NCBI GenBank assembly: GCA_029250605.1
Contig: JAQXEZ010000020.1
Coordinates: 1 to 64,000 of the forward strand
Length of the DNA stretch: 64,000 nt
Source: Candidatus Thalassarchaeaceae archaeon
GTDB taxonomy: Archaea; Thermoplasmatota; Poseidoniia; Poseidoniales; Thalassarchaeaceae
Direction: 5' to 3'
Position 1 is the first letter of the stretch. Every line of letters starts with the position of its first letter. Of this stretch, positions 41,466 through 50,118 are shown in pieces. The position numbers and the translations under genes are program-made. The notes beneath the pieces were generated by a model. It saw only the letters and a program-made list of their open reading frames with translations. It ran no database searches and was not told the DNA's origin.

Positions 41466-42026
41466 ATGCGTTCTCTGTTGCTAGCGGGAGGGAGGTCCTC
41501 CCGGATGGGCCGGGACAAAGCACTGGTAGAGGTCGAGGGGTCCACCATGATAGGGAGGGTGGCGATCTCACTCGCCGCTGCCAACCTAGAGCCGATTAGA
41601 ATTGCAGTCGCACAACCCGAAGACGTTGAGGAATACGGCTCAGCCATTGGTCTCGATCTGGACATAGAGTGGGTTCTCGATTCGATGACTCACGCTGGAC
41701 CAATCGATGCGATAGAAGAGGCTCTCCTGGATCCGAAATGCGAAGATGGGGTTCTCCAACTGGCCACGGTGGACTATCCATGGATCTCGTCTGATGTGTT
41801 TCTCTCACTCCAAGAGGGGCTTGGAGAAGATGATTGCCTAATCATGCCCCATGATGGAGAGAGAGGCCATCCACTGCTATCTTTGATTCGCAACAAGGAA
41901 GTCCTCGAGATTATCGAAGGTGACAGGCGACCACTTCGGGTGCAGTTTGCAGAAGCCAAGCATTCGATACTCATGGAGGACCCGTCAATCCTTCTGAATG
42001 TGAATACACCAGAAGACTTAGAGTGA
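41466..42026 (+). CDS. MobA-like nucleotidyltransferase
   Basis: 186 residues. The N-terminal signature LLLAGGRSSRMGRDKALVEVEG is that of the NTP-transferase 3 family, including molybdenum cofactor guanylyltransferase (MobA) and related cytidylyl/guanylyltransferases. Following features are the acidic metal-site segment LATVDYPWISSDVF and PHDGERGHPLLSL. Such enzymes attach GMP or CMP to molybdopterin or activate other phosphates. No other molybdenum cofactor gene lies nearby, so the substrate is uncertain. The stop overlaps the convergent purN gene by nine bases. Confidence 0.8.
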   Translation: MRSLLLAGGRSSRMGRDKALVEVEGSTMIGRVAISLAAANLEPIRIAVAQPEDVEEYGSAIGLDLDIEWVLDSMTHAGPIDAIEEALLDPKCEDGVLQLATVDYPWISSDVFLSLQEGLGEDDCLIMPHDGERGHPLLSLIRNKEVLEIIEGDRRPLRVQFAEAKHSILMEDPSILLNVNTPEDLE

Positions 42027-42653
42027 GATCTGGCCAGTGCAGAGCAAATCGATTACTTCGGGATAGAGAACGTGCTCTACTAGCTTGACTCTCTCTTGTA
42101 GGGAGTCCTCGTCATCATCGGGCATCACTGGGACTTCCCTTTGTGCCAGGATGGGTCCGGAGTCTACTCCCTCGTCGACCAGATGCACTGTACATCCAGT
42201 CATTGTAACCCCTGCCGAGAGGACGTCGCGATGAGCATGGGCGCCAGGGAAATCTGGTAGCAATGAGGGGTGGACATTGACTATCCTACCCTTCCACCTG
42301 CTGACGAATGAAGGAGTCAGGATTCTCATGTAGCCGCTGAGGACTACCAGTTCCGCACCGGATGACTGGAGGTTGCTTTCCACAATTTCTTCATGAGCCA
42401 GACGACGTTCTGAGACTGGGTGTTCAGCGGGGACTGGAATTCCCTTGGACTCGATTCCAGATAGCCTCCCATGCTCGAGGCCCCCGGCACCTTCGCTGTC
42501 TGCCAGCACCAGCACCGTCCGATGACTGCGGGGCTCCTCCGCTTGGAATCTCAGCAGAGAGGCAAGACCGGACCCCCCTCCGGAAATCAGCACTGCTAAT
42601 CTGAGGGGGTCTTCAATGGAACCGATGCGGAGGGGTACGAAGGGAGTTCCCAT
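42018..42653 (-). CDS. purN: Phosphoribosylglycinamide formyltransferase
   Basis: 211 residues. Transfers a formyl group from 10-formyl-tetrahydrofolate to GAR in purine synthesis step 3. Landmarks are LAVLISGGGSGLASLLRF, VVLSGYMRILTPSFV, the catalytic Asn-His-Asp set in GRIVNVHPSLLPDFPGAHAH and VTMTGCTVHLVDEGVDSGPILAQ. Length is normal. It is convergent with the MobA-like gene. Another purine gene, purH, is about 3.2 kb away on the same strand. Dependence on folate (rather than the PurT formate route) fits the MptE pterin gene in the window. Confidence 0.92.
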   Translation of the reverse strand: MGTPFVPLRIGSIEDPLRLAVLISGGGSGLASLLRFQAEEPRSHRTVLVLADSEGAGGLEHGRLSGIESKGIPVPAEHPVSERRLAHEEIVESNLQSSGAELVVLSGYMRILTPSFVSRWKGRIVNVHPSLLPDFPGAHAHRDVLSAGVTMTGCTVHLVDEGVDSGPILAQREVPVMPDDDEDSLQERVKLVEHVLYPEVIDLLCTGQISL

Positions 42654-42733
42654 GCTCGCGTGGTGGGGAGTTCTCGCTTGAGTCTTCGGAATGAAAATTA
42701 AAGCAGTGTATTCGTTGCGATAAGTCAGATTAC

Positions 42734-43225
42734 ATGGAGAGAATCGAGAGTCTTGACGAGATCATCGAGAGGTACTGTGTTTCTAGCAACCCGGTTCTCA
42801 GACGATTGTATTTCGGACTCGGATTGCTTTTTGTTGGGTTCGCCGTCATTGGAATCTGGGTCCCAGGGTGGCCTACAGTCTCTTGGGCGGTTCCAGCTGC
42901 CTTCCTATTCTCGTATTCGAGTGAGAGGATGTTCAGGTGGACAATGACAAATCGCTTCTTTGGCTCTGCAATGTTCGAGTACTATGCAACAGGGAAGACC
43001 ATACCTCAGCACGCAAAATCTGGTATTATTGCTCTGATCGCACTCATGTCCACTACTTCGGCGATTTTCGTTTGGTATGTTTCTACGTTGGGAGAAGGTA
43101 GTTTTTCGGATCCTTCTTCCTGGGACGGGGCAGACCCCGGTTTCGGTTCCATCACCATCATTCTCGTGGGTATCGTTGGCATGTGGTATATCGGTGCGAA
43201 AGTACGAACGAGGAAAATTGGCTAA
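42734..43225 (+). CDS. DUF454 (YbaN-like) membrane protein
   Basis: 163 residues. The N-terminal ~115 residues match DUF454: RLYFGLGLLFVGFAVIGIWVPGWPTVSWAVPAAFLFSYSSERMFRWTMTNRFFGSAMFEYYATGKTIPQHAK. This small membrane protein family is widespread and of unknown role. Four hydrophobic segments include IIALIALMSTTSAIFVWYV and ITIILVGIVGMWYIGA. It is 16 bases upstream of, and on the same strand as, the cystathionine gamma-lyase-type gene when that gene's first start (43241) is used. Confidence 0.8.
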   Translation: MERIESLDEIIERYCVSSNPVLRRLYFGLGLLFVGFAVIGIWVPGWPTVSWAVPAAFLFSYSSERMFRWTMTNRFFGSAMFEYYATGKTIPQHAKSGIIALIALMSTTSAIFVWYVSTLGEGSFSDPSSWDGADPGFGSITIILVGIVGMWYIGAKVRTRKIG

Positions 43226-43270
43226 CTGAAACTATTTTGCATGAGGCCAATACCCAGAGGTCAGAGTTAC

Positions 43271-44413
43271 ATGGATTTCGACACAATCTCAGTAAGAGGA
43301 AAAAGCAAGCCAGACCCAACAACAGGTGCGATAATCCCACCAATCTACCAGACTGCGACTTACGTGCTGGAGGAGATAGGGGTGGACAAGGGGTTCGACT
43401 ACACCAGATCTTCAAACCCAACAAGGCAGGACCTGGAGAATCACTTGGCGGCCCTGGAGGGCGGTAAGCATGGGATTGCGTTCTCCAGTGGGATGGCAAG
43501 TGCGGACAGTTGCATGAAGCTACTAAGCCAAGGAGATCATGTTGTTTGCTGCGATGACGTGTATGGTGGCACTGCAAGGCTGTTCAACAACCTCATGACG
43601 AACTATGGTGTTGAGTTCACCTACGTAGACTCGCAGGTAGCTTCGAATGTCGAAGAAGCCATTCGTCCTGAAACGAAGATGGTCTGGGTAGAGACGCCGA
43701 CGAACCCCCTCCTGAAAGTCACAGACCTCGAAGCGGTGGGGAAGATCGCGAAGAGCCATGATCTTCTGTATGTGGTCGACACTACCTTCGCGACCCCCGT
43801 CTTCCTCCGGCCGTTGGAGTACGGAGCCGATTTGGTACTTCACAGCACGACCAAGTATCTGAGTGGCCACAACCAGATCATCGGTGGCGTAATCGTAACC
43901 GATCGGACTGATCTCTTCGAGCGTCTGAAGTACATCCAGAAGAGTGTCGGCGCGGTTCCCAGCCCCTTCGATTGCTGGCTTGTGATAATGGGCCTCAAGA
44001 CCCTGCACCTAAGGATGCAGAGACACTGGGAGAATGCCGAGAAGATCGCAGCGTATCTGGAAGGGCATCCCAAGGTTTCGAAGGTGGTCTATCCCGGATT
44101 GGAGTCCCACCCAATGCACGAAGTCGCGAAAGCCCAGATGAAGGGTTTCAGCGGAATGATTTCCTTCGAGCTGGAGGGTGGTCTGGAGGCTGGAAAGAAG
44201 TTGATGAATTCCGTCGAGTTGTGCCTCCTAGCTGAGAGCCTCGGAGCAGTTGAGACGATGATAACCCATCCCGCTACGATGACCCACGCCGAGGTCCCTC
44301 GGGAAGAGAGGCTCGCTAGGGGTTTCGAGGACGGGCTAGTGAGGCTATCAGTGGGGATAGAGGACCCCGATGACCTGATTGCCGATTTGGAGAAGGCATT
44401 CGAGAAGGTGTGA
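43271..44413 (+). CDS. Cystathionine gamma-lyase / gamma-synthase family enzyme
   Basis: 380 residues from the ATG at 43271; an ATG at 43241 gives 390. PLP fold type I, Cys/Met metabolism family. Segments present are PPIYQTATYVLEE, GFDYTRSSNPTRQDLENHLAALEGG, FSSGMASADSCM, VETPTNPLLKVTDL, VVDTTFATPV, and the PLP lysine in LHSTTKYLSGHNQIIGG. The C-terminal segment SLGAVETMITHPATMTHAEVP separates CGL/CGS from other members. It is convergent with a CBS-type enzyme gene, whose stop abuts its own (TGATCA). Together they could run reverse transsulfuration from homocysteine to cysteine via cystathionine. The second gamma-family gene at 58.2-59.4 kb may have the other activity. Confidence 0.88.
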   Translation: MDFDTISVRGKSKPDPTTGAIIPPIYQTATYVLEEIGVDKGFDYTRSSNPTRQDLENHLAALEGGKHGIAFSSGMASADSCMKLLSQGDHVVCCDDVYGGTARLFNNLMTNYGVEFTYVDSQVASNVEEAIRPETKMVWVETPTNPLLKVTDLEAVGKIAKSHDLLYVVDTTFATPVFLRPLEYGADLVLHSTTKYLSGHNQIIGGVIVTDRTDLFERLKYIQKSVGAVPSPFDCWLVIMGLKTLHLRMQRHWENAEKIAAYLEGHPKVSKVVYPGLESHPMHEVAKAQMKGFSGMISFELEGGLEAGKKLMNSVELCLLAESLGAVETMITHPATMTHAEVPREERLARGFEDGLVRLSVGIEDPDDLIADLEKAFEKV

Positions 44414-45451
44414 TCATTCCCAATCGTCAGGTTCCCAACCGTTCTCCCTGAGCCAATCGTCGTTGTAGAACTTCGACAGGTATGGGTTGCCGGAGTCGGG
44501 AAGTACCGCGACCACCATCGCATCCTCACCGTTTTCCTCTGCCTTCTTGGCGATGTCTATTGCCACCTTTATCGATCCACCACATGACCCCCCGCAGAAC
44601 ATTCCTTCCCTCCTGGCAAGTGCCCTCGCCCATTGGAAGCACTCGCCATCGTCCACCTGGTGAACCTCATCGATGACCGAGAAGTCGGTTGCAGCTGGGA
44701 TGAAATCCTCTCCGAAGCCCTCAACCTTGTACGTATGCGGCTCCCCCATGGTCCCCTCTTCGAACCATTGTTTGAGGATAGATCCGACAGCGTCTACACC
44801 AACAATCGTGGGCGGAGCCGAGTCATTTGACTCGGCCATCTCCTTGAGTGCCTTGGAGGTGCCGGATATCGTCCCCCCCGTGCCCATCGTAGCCACGAAG
44901 TGTGTGATTCGCCCCTCGGTCTGTTCCCAAATCTCCGGCCCGGTTGAGAGATAGTGGGTCAATGGATTTGCCTCGTGCGAGTATTGGTCGGGATACCATG
45001 CCCCTGGAATCTCTCGTGCCAGTCTGGCCGCTACCTCGTAGTAAGAACGGGGGTCCTCCTTCTCTACCGCGGTGGGACACACGTGGACCTCGGCCCCCAT
45101 GGCCCTGAGGAGGTCTATCTTCTCCTTGCTCATCTTGTCTGCCATGGTGAAGATGCATCGGTACCCCCTCTGTGCTGCAACCATCGCTAGGCCGATTCCG
45201 GTGTTGCCGGACGTCCCCTCCACAATCGTCCCACCTGGCTTCAGGAGGCCCTTCTCCTCGGCATCGAGAACCATCTGCAACCCGATTCTGTCCTTTATCG
45301 AGCCGCCTGGGTTGCACCTCTCTAGCTTGACCCAGACGGAGGACCTCTCCAGCCCCTCTGTGATTCTATTCAACCGAATCAGAGGGGTGTTGCCAATGGC
45401 TGAGACCAAGTCCTCATAGGCATTCGAACGAGGCCTGATGGGGTTGGTCAC
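44414..45451 (-). CDS. Cystathionine beta-synthase / cysteine synthase family enzyme
   Basis: 345 residues, GTG start. PLP fold type II. The PLP lysine is in CNPGGSIKDRIGLQMV, with the asparagine loop EGTSGNTGIGLAMVAAQRGY and the phosphate-binding VATMGTGGTISGTSKAL. MADKMSKEKIDLLRAMGAEV and the following region resemble cystathionine beta-synthase more than O-acetylserine sulfhydrylase. No C-terminal CBS regulatory domains are present. The N-terminus lacks a heme-binding region. Converges on the cystathionine gamma-lyase-type gene with no intervening bases, supporting reverse transsulfuration; cysteine synthase activity is the alternative. Confidence 0.87.
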   Translation of the reverse strand: MTNPIRPRSNAYEDLVSAIGNTPLIRLNRITEGLERSSVWVKLERCNPGGSIKDRIGLQMVLDAEEKGLLKPGGTIVEGTSGNTGIGLAMVAAQRGYRCIFTMADKMSKEKIDLLRAMGAEVHVCPTAVEKEDPRSYYEVAARLAREIPGAWYPDQYSHEANPLTHYLSTGPEIWEQTEGRITHFVATMGTGGTISGTSKALKEMAESNDSAPPTIVGVDAVGSILKQWFEEGTMGEPHTYKVEGFGEDFIPAATDFSVIDEVHQVDDGECFQWARALARREGMFCGGSCGGSIKVAIDIAKKAEENGEDAMVVAVLPDSGNPYLSKFYNDDWLRENGWEPDDWE

Positions 45452-45487
45452 AATGGGGCATCGAGGCCCGCTGTATGATGGTTTTCA

Positions 45488-45874
45488 CTAAGGGTTTCGT
45501 GTGGAGCTGTAGTAGACCCAGCCAGCAATGGGGAGGCTCCAGAACGTCCCTCCTAGCAATCCTAGTAAAACCAATTTTGCAAGTGTTGTCAAATCTGAGT
45601 TTGGTGCTCCGAAAGATGCACCTAGGAGTGGTAAAATGAACGTCATTAAAGAGACTGCAATCAAGGCCTTAAGACTCGGGTCAAACCAACCCATGGATTG
45701 TGAGATTTTCTTTACTGAGAATGCAGAAATAAAAATCATCCCGATGAAGACGGCAATGGCCGCTCCAAACGAAGGTGGTTCAAGCCCGATCTTGATCATA
45801 ATCAGTGACACTAACGAGGCCAATACTGCTCCGGTCCCAGCACCGGCGACCAAAGTTTGTTTCCAGTCGATCAT
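45488..45874 (-). CDS. Small four-helix membrane protein
   Basis: 128 residues, four hydrophobic segments: TLVAGAGTGAVLASLVSLIMIKIG, AAIAVFIGMIFISAFSV, LKALIAVSLMTFILPLLGASFG, LAKLVLLGLLGGTFWSLPIAGWVYY. No family was recognised. The second helix is followed by a basic stretch (KKISQ). It lies between purH and the CBS-type gene on the same strand, five bases after the purH stop. Confidence 0.6.
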   Translation of the reverse strand: MIDWKQTLVAGAGTGAVLASLVSLIMIKIGLEPPSFGAAIAVFIGMIFISAFSVKKISQSMGWFDPSLKALIAVSLMTFILPLLGASFGAPNSDLTTLAKLVLLGLLGGTFWSLPIAGWVYYSSTRNP

Positions 45875-45879
45875 CCTAC

Positions 45880-47463
45880 CTAGTGCCTGAAGAGCCTAGT
45901 CCCTGTAAATAGCATTGCCATCCCGAACTCATTGGCGGCCTCGATTACCTCGTCGTCGCGAATTGAGCCCCCCGGCTGGACTACACTAGTAATTCCGATC
46001 TCGTTTGATTTATCGATACCGTCACGGAACGGGAAGAAGGCGTCTGATATCATCATGGATCCCTGCGCTCTGTCCCCGGCCCTCCTCGCAGCGATTCTCA
46101 CAGCCTCCACTCTGCTGGTCTGCCCTGGTCCCACACCAACCGTTGCGAATCCAGTTTCTGTCTTGCTGACCAGGATGATGGCGTTGGACTGGACTTCTGC
46201 TATGACTGAGGTTCCGAATCTCGCAAGTTTGAGTCCCTCTTCATCTAAGGACCTGGTGGTGACGGAACGTGCTTTCTCCCAGTCTATGCTGGGAGGCCCC
46301 TGTATCTGGGACAGCCACCCTCCTTGCACTTGTCGGATCTTTGGTTCCTCAGAGTATTCTCCAAACGGTTCCAGAGATATCATTCTGCGGTTCTTGCTCT
46401 CGGCGAGCAGATCCAATGCCTCGGGCTCATATCCAGGGGCGATAATGCATTCGAAGAAGTGCTTGCCGATTGCTTCTGCGGTCTCTTTGCCTACTACTCG
46501 ATCGAACGCTATTACGCAACCGAACGCGCTCTCCGGATCGCTTGCCAGTGCGTTTTCCCACGCGGAAGCCTGACTCTCTGCAACCGCGGCACCACAGGGG
46601 TTTGTGTGCTTTATCACTACACAGGAGTGTGATGCGAAGTCACAAGTCTGAGTAAGGGAACGAGCGAGTCTGAGTGCGGCATCGAGATCGAGGTAGTTGT
46701 TGTAGGAAAGCGGCTTACCCCCATGTTGAACAGCCGCTGAGAGCCCTCTTGGGGCTCCAGAGTCTGGGAAGAATGAGGCTGGTTGGTGAGGATTCTCACC
46801 ATATCTCAATTCTCGACCCTCTCCGGTCGATGCGTGGATCCTATTGGGAATCCTGTTCTCGGAGAATCTGCGCCATAACTCATTTGAAACGGCGCTGTCA
46901 TACGCTGCCGTGGATTGGAATGCAGATAGGGCGAGTGCCTTTCTGATTTCCAGTCCTACCCCGGATGGTTTTCCATTGGATTCCGAAAGGGCGTCTAAGA
47001 CCATGGCGTACTGCTCCGGTGCTGTTACTATGATGACGTCTGCATGGTTCTTCGCTGCTGACCTAACCATGGTTGGGCCTCCGATGTCAATCATCTCGAT
47101 GAGTTCCTGTTCGCTCGCAGGGGGGTCTCTAGCAGCTGTGTCCTCGAAGGGGTACAGATTGACGCACACGAGGTCAATCCCGGCATAGCCAAGCTCGGAC
47201 AGAGTCTGCATGTCCTCGTCAGAATCGCGTCGGACAAGTATACCTCCATGAACGGCTGGATGGAGCGTTTTCACCCGGCCGTCAAAAATCTCCGGGTGTC
47301 CTGTGACCTCTGATACGTCTGTGACTTCGATTCCTGAGTCCCTGAGTCTCGAGGCGGTCCCCCCTGTGGAGAGTATCTCCCAATCCATCGAATTCAAAGA
47401 CGCGGCTAACTCCTCGATTCCTGTTTTGTCCCAGACGCTGATTAGCGCCCTAGGTCGCTCCAT
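45880..47463 (-). CDS. purH: Bifunctional AICAR formyltransferase / IMP cyclohydrolase
   Basis: 527 residues. Carries out the last two steps of IMP synthesis: formylation of AICAR and ring closure. The N-terminal IMP cyclohydrolase (about 1-190) shows ALISVWDKTGIEELAASLN, STGGTASRLRDSGIEVTDVSEVTGHPEIFDGRVKTLHP and VVCVNLYPFEDT-like region, with VHGGILVRRD. The C-terminal transformylase has LRYGENPHQPASFF, LSYNNYLDLDAALRLAR, VVIKHTNPCGAAVAE, AFGCVIAFDRVV, and SDAFFPFRDGID. Length is standard. Shares the folate-dependent purine pathway with purN nearby. Many archaea use PurP instead, so this bacterial-type PurH indicates the bacterial-like pathway here. Confidence 0.95.
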   Translation of the reverse strand: MERPRALISVWDKTGIEELAASLNSMDWEILSTGGTASRLRDSGIEVTDVSEVTGHPEIFDGRVKTLHPAVHGGILVRRDSDEDMQTLSELGYAGIDLVCVNLYPFEDTAARDPPASEQELIEMIDIGGPTMVRSAAKNHADVIIVTAPEQYAMVLDALSESNGKPSGVGLEIRKALALSAFQSTAAYDSAVSNELWRRFSENRIPNRIHASTGEGRELRYGENPHQPASFFPDSGAPRGLSAAVQHGGKPLSYNNYLDLDAALRLARSLTQTCDFASHSCVVIKHTNPCGAAVAESQASAWENALASDPESAFGCVIAFDRVVGKETAEAIGKHFFECIIAPGYEPEALDLLAESKNRRMISLEPFGEYSEEPKIRQVQGGWLSQIQGPPSIDWEKARSVTTRSLDEEGLKLARFGTSVIAEVQSNAIILVSKTETGFATVGVGPGQTSRVEAVRIAARRAGDRAQGSMMISDAFFPFRDGIDKSNEIGITSVVQPGGSIRDDEVIEAANEFGMAMLFTGTRLFRH

Positions 47464-47505
47464 GACGAATGCGTGTGTGCGGGAGGCTTGAAGTTTCGCG
47501 GTTGG

Positions 47506-49071
47506 CTATTCGCCTCTCGCTGAAATGACCTGATCTATCCGCAGCATCCCCATTGCCGTCTCTGTGGCTGCTTCGAGAGAGTTCTCTATTACCGACCGAG
47601 GGTGCCAGACTCCGTCTACCTGCCAAATCTTCCCATCTTGGGAAATGCCGACCGGGGGTTCACTTAGCGAAGTGGATCTGAGCTCCAGAAGCCGGTCCAG
47701 TGGTTCGCCGCCAGCGTTCTCGACGAGGGTGGTCGGGATTGTCTCCATCGCCCTGGCGAATGCCTCCATTGCAAGCCGCTCCCTTCCTCCTTGGCTCTCA
47801 GCCGCTTCTCTAACCGCATGGGCAATACGGCTGTGTGTCGAACCTGCTCCTGGCAGCACGTCCTCTCCCAATGCCAATGAGGTTGCCCTCAGGGAGTCGT
47901 GAAGCCCTCTAATGACCTCCTCGGTTCCAGTCTCACCTGCTCCCCCAACCTCGATCGTGACGACGGATGGGTTCCGGCAACCCTCGATTCTGATCACGTC
48001 TTCCACCTCGTCGGTAGATTCCTTCCTGACCCATGAGGCGTGTCCACAGAATCCCAAGTCTGCCTCTTCGATGTCGAGGGGGTTTTCGACGATTCGTGAA
48101 CTAGTTGCTTCGGAAGCGTTCCTCAGCTCTGACGAGTCCAGCTTCTCCACGGCTAGGATACTGCTATCGCACAGCATGTGAAGGATGTCCTTGTCGATTT
48201 CTCCCGAGCATAGTACCACTCTGGCTCCTAACTCACTTATGCCATTGTAAATCTCCTGCTTTCTGTCACGCTCCGCTCCGATGAACGAGTCCAGATCGTC
48301 TGCATTGGTAATCTTCAATTCCGCGTCCCTGACCATTTCTCTGATCTTGATGTCCCCATCAAAGCAAACGACTTTCGCATCACGGATACCGTTCGGGAGG
48401 TCGTTCATCAGCACCCTCCTTCGAATAATTACCCCCCGGACCAAGCGAGTGTCCCTCGCTCCACCAGTTCCGGCCTTGAACATGGATACGTGTTGCGCAA
48501 GGGCCTCGCCCCGGTTCTCGAAGACCGTTTTTAGGGCCTCAACGATTAACGGGGAGAATACTTCGAGGGCAGATTCCGCCACCTTCCCTCGGAGTGAGGT
48601 TTCTGCAACTGCCAGGAGTTTGTCGTCGTCTGTTCCGGATGCGTCTTTCTCAATCTGTGAGACTGCTGCTTGTAGGGAGATTCCGTATCCCTCCACTAGA
48701 GTGAGGGGGTGCATTCCCTTTCTGAAGAGGTTGTTCGCCTCTATCAATAGTGACCCGCATAGCAGCATTCCAGTGGTGACCCCGTCCCCGCAATCCTCCT
48801 CCTGGGATTCCGCCATTGAGACCATCATTTTCGCCGCTGGGTGCCTCACCAATAGCTCAGCGACAATCTTCGCGCCGTCGTTAGTGACGGCCGTGGTCCC
48901 ATCGGTCTTGTAGAGCATCTTGTCGAGTCCTCGAGGCCCATATGTAGGCTTCAGGAGGTCTGAGAAAACCCTAGCTGCTACGATTAGCTTCTCCTGGACA
49001 TCAGTGCCACTAGTCACCTTGGTACTCTGGGAGGCGATTTCGACCCTCGGCTTGTCCGAACCCTCGCCCAT
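47506..49071 (-). CDS. Thermosome (group II chaperonin) subunit, divergent
   Basis: 521 residues from the ATG at 49071; the frame extends upstream to 49164 but the family N-terminus begins after this ATG. ATP-driven protein folding chamber. Conserved are TYGPRGLDKMLYKTDGTTAVTNDGAKI and HPAAKMMVSMAESQEEDCGDGVTT. The family GDGTT reads GDGVTT here. The C-terminal nucleotide loop PGGGA reads LPGAGSTHSRIA. The apical and intermediate segments (GARVVLCSGEIDKDILHMLC, GAGETGTEEVIRGLHDSL) are recognisable. The tail lacks the glycine/methionine repeat common in thermosomes. A specialised paralog is likely; the main subunits would be elsewhere. Confidence 0.9.
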   Translation of the reverse strand: MGEGSDKPRVEIASQSTKVTSGTDVQEKLIVAARVFSDLLKPTYGPRGLDKMLYKTDGTTAVTNDGAKIVAELLVRHPAAKMMVSMAESQEEDCGDGVTTGMLLCGSLLIEANNLFRKGMHPLTLVEGYGISLQAAVSQIEKDASGTDDDKLLAVAETSLRGKVAESALEVFSPLIVEALKTVFENRGEALAQHVSMFKAGTGGARDTRLVRGVIIRRRVLMNDLPNGIRDAKVVCFDGDIKIREMVRDAELKITNADDLDSFIGAERDRKQEIYNGISELGARVVLCSGEIDKDILHMLCDSSILAVEKLDSSELRNASEATSSRIVENPLDIEEADLGFCGHASWVRKESTDEVEDVIRIEGCRNPSVVTIEVGGAGETGTEEVIRGLHDSLRATSLALGEDVLPGAGSTHSRIAHAVREAAESQGGRERLAMEAFARAMETIPTTLVENAGGEPLDRLLELRSTSLSEPPVGISQDGKIWQVDGVWHPRSVIENSLEAATETAMGMLRIDQVISARGE

Positions 49072-49179
49072 GATTGCTTTCGGCGTGAGTGGCTGACATG
49101 AATGCTTTGAGGGGGCAATTGGAAGAGTTAGATAGCAAACGATACGAATGTCTATGACGGTCACAAGTCAGGAAGATTC

Positions 49180-50118
49180 GTGATTAGGCGATCATTCTCG
49201 GTCGTTTTCATTGCCAGTCTGCTGATGGTTGGTGGTATTTCTTCCAGCGCTTCGGCCCAACTTCTGCCTGATACGGATCTGGAATGTGATGACTCTACGG
49301 AAATAGATCTCTCCAGTGGGGCCGGCAGTTCTCTGGTTAATTGCGAATTGACGAATCCTACCTCTCTTCCCCAAAAGGTGGAGTTGACCTATCAAGCGGG
49401 GGATCTGGATACGGCGGGACCCGGGAGCGTGACTGTTGGAGCCGGGGAGACCGAATCGTTCCAGGTTGTGCTGGCTTCCCCCACAGGTCAGTCGGCAGGG
49501 ACATACGAGGTCAACGTGAGTGCGGTGGTGACCGAGTGGAATGGGGTTCCAGTGAGTATTTTCGGATTCTCGGATGAGGAGGGGATCGAGGTGGAGGTTC
49601 TCCCCTACACCACGTGCTCTTCGTCCCGTCCTTCTGCTATCTTCGCTGAGGCCGGTGAAGACTTGGAGTTCTCCGTGACATACAACTGCGATAGCAACGA
49701 GGATAGCAGCATGGCAATCTCCCTACACCTACTGGAGAAGGGCAGTTCGCAGGAGAGCATGTGGCCGTCCGGTTTCAATGACATGTCGGTGGGAGGTTGC
49801 AATATCCAAAATCCGATGGGTTCGGCCAACTGCGATTTCCTCCTGACCACTCCCTCAAACCTCCAGGAGAAGTGGGAGGGTTGCCTGATTGTGGTTGACG
49901 AGATGACCGATCCGGGATGGTCGTGCTCGAGCGATTTCGCTTTCCCTCTAACTGTGAACGAGAAGGAGACTCTGGTCCCCTCGGTTGGGATTGATGTGAA
50001 TGGGACGGTGCTTGAGGACCTAGGTGTCACTGAGGAGAACCAGGTTTACTTCATCGGGGGAGGGGGGGTCCTAGTTGCCCTGCTCATCTCTCTGGTGGTT
50101 TTCTTGAGGCGTCGTTAA
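49180..50118 (+). CDS. Exported, membrane-anchored surface protein
   Basis: 312 residues, GTG start. Signal peptide about 1-27 (FSVVFIASLLMVGGISSSASA), then about 240 residues of beta-rich sequence with NTG-like modules (LVNCELTNPTSLPQKVELTYQAGDL, GAGETESFQVVLASPTG) and repeated cysteines, and a C-terminal membrane helix (GGGGVLVALLISLVVFL) ending in RRR. The overall plan resembles archaeal surface proteins with a C-terminal anchor. The cysteine-containing segments (TTCSSSRPS, TYNCDSNED, GGCNIQ, NCDFLL, EGCLIV, WSCSSD) may form disulfides. No enzymatic motif. It is divergent from the thermosome gene and shares the stop palindrome TTAA with the convergent gene. Confidence 0.78.
   Translation: MIRRSFSVVFIASLLMVGGISSSASAQLLPDTDLECDDSTEIDLSSGAGSSLVNCELTNPTSLPQKVELTYQAGDLDTAGPGSVTVGAGETESFQVVLASPTGQSAGTYEVNVSAVVTEWNGVPVSIFGFSDEEGIEVEVLPYTTCSSSRPSAIFAEAGEDLEFSVTYNCDSNEDSSMAISLHLLEKGSSQESMWPSGFNDMSVGGCNIQNPMGSANCDFLLTTPSNLQEKWEGCLIVVDEMTDPGWSCSSDFAFPLTVNEKETLVPSVGIDVNGTVLEDLGVTEENQVYFIGGGGVLVALLISLVVFLRRR

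Noticed and set aside
49072-49164. 31-residue extension of the thermosome.
   Set aside because: It has no chaperonin similarity; the normal N-terminus follows the ATG at 49071.
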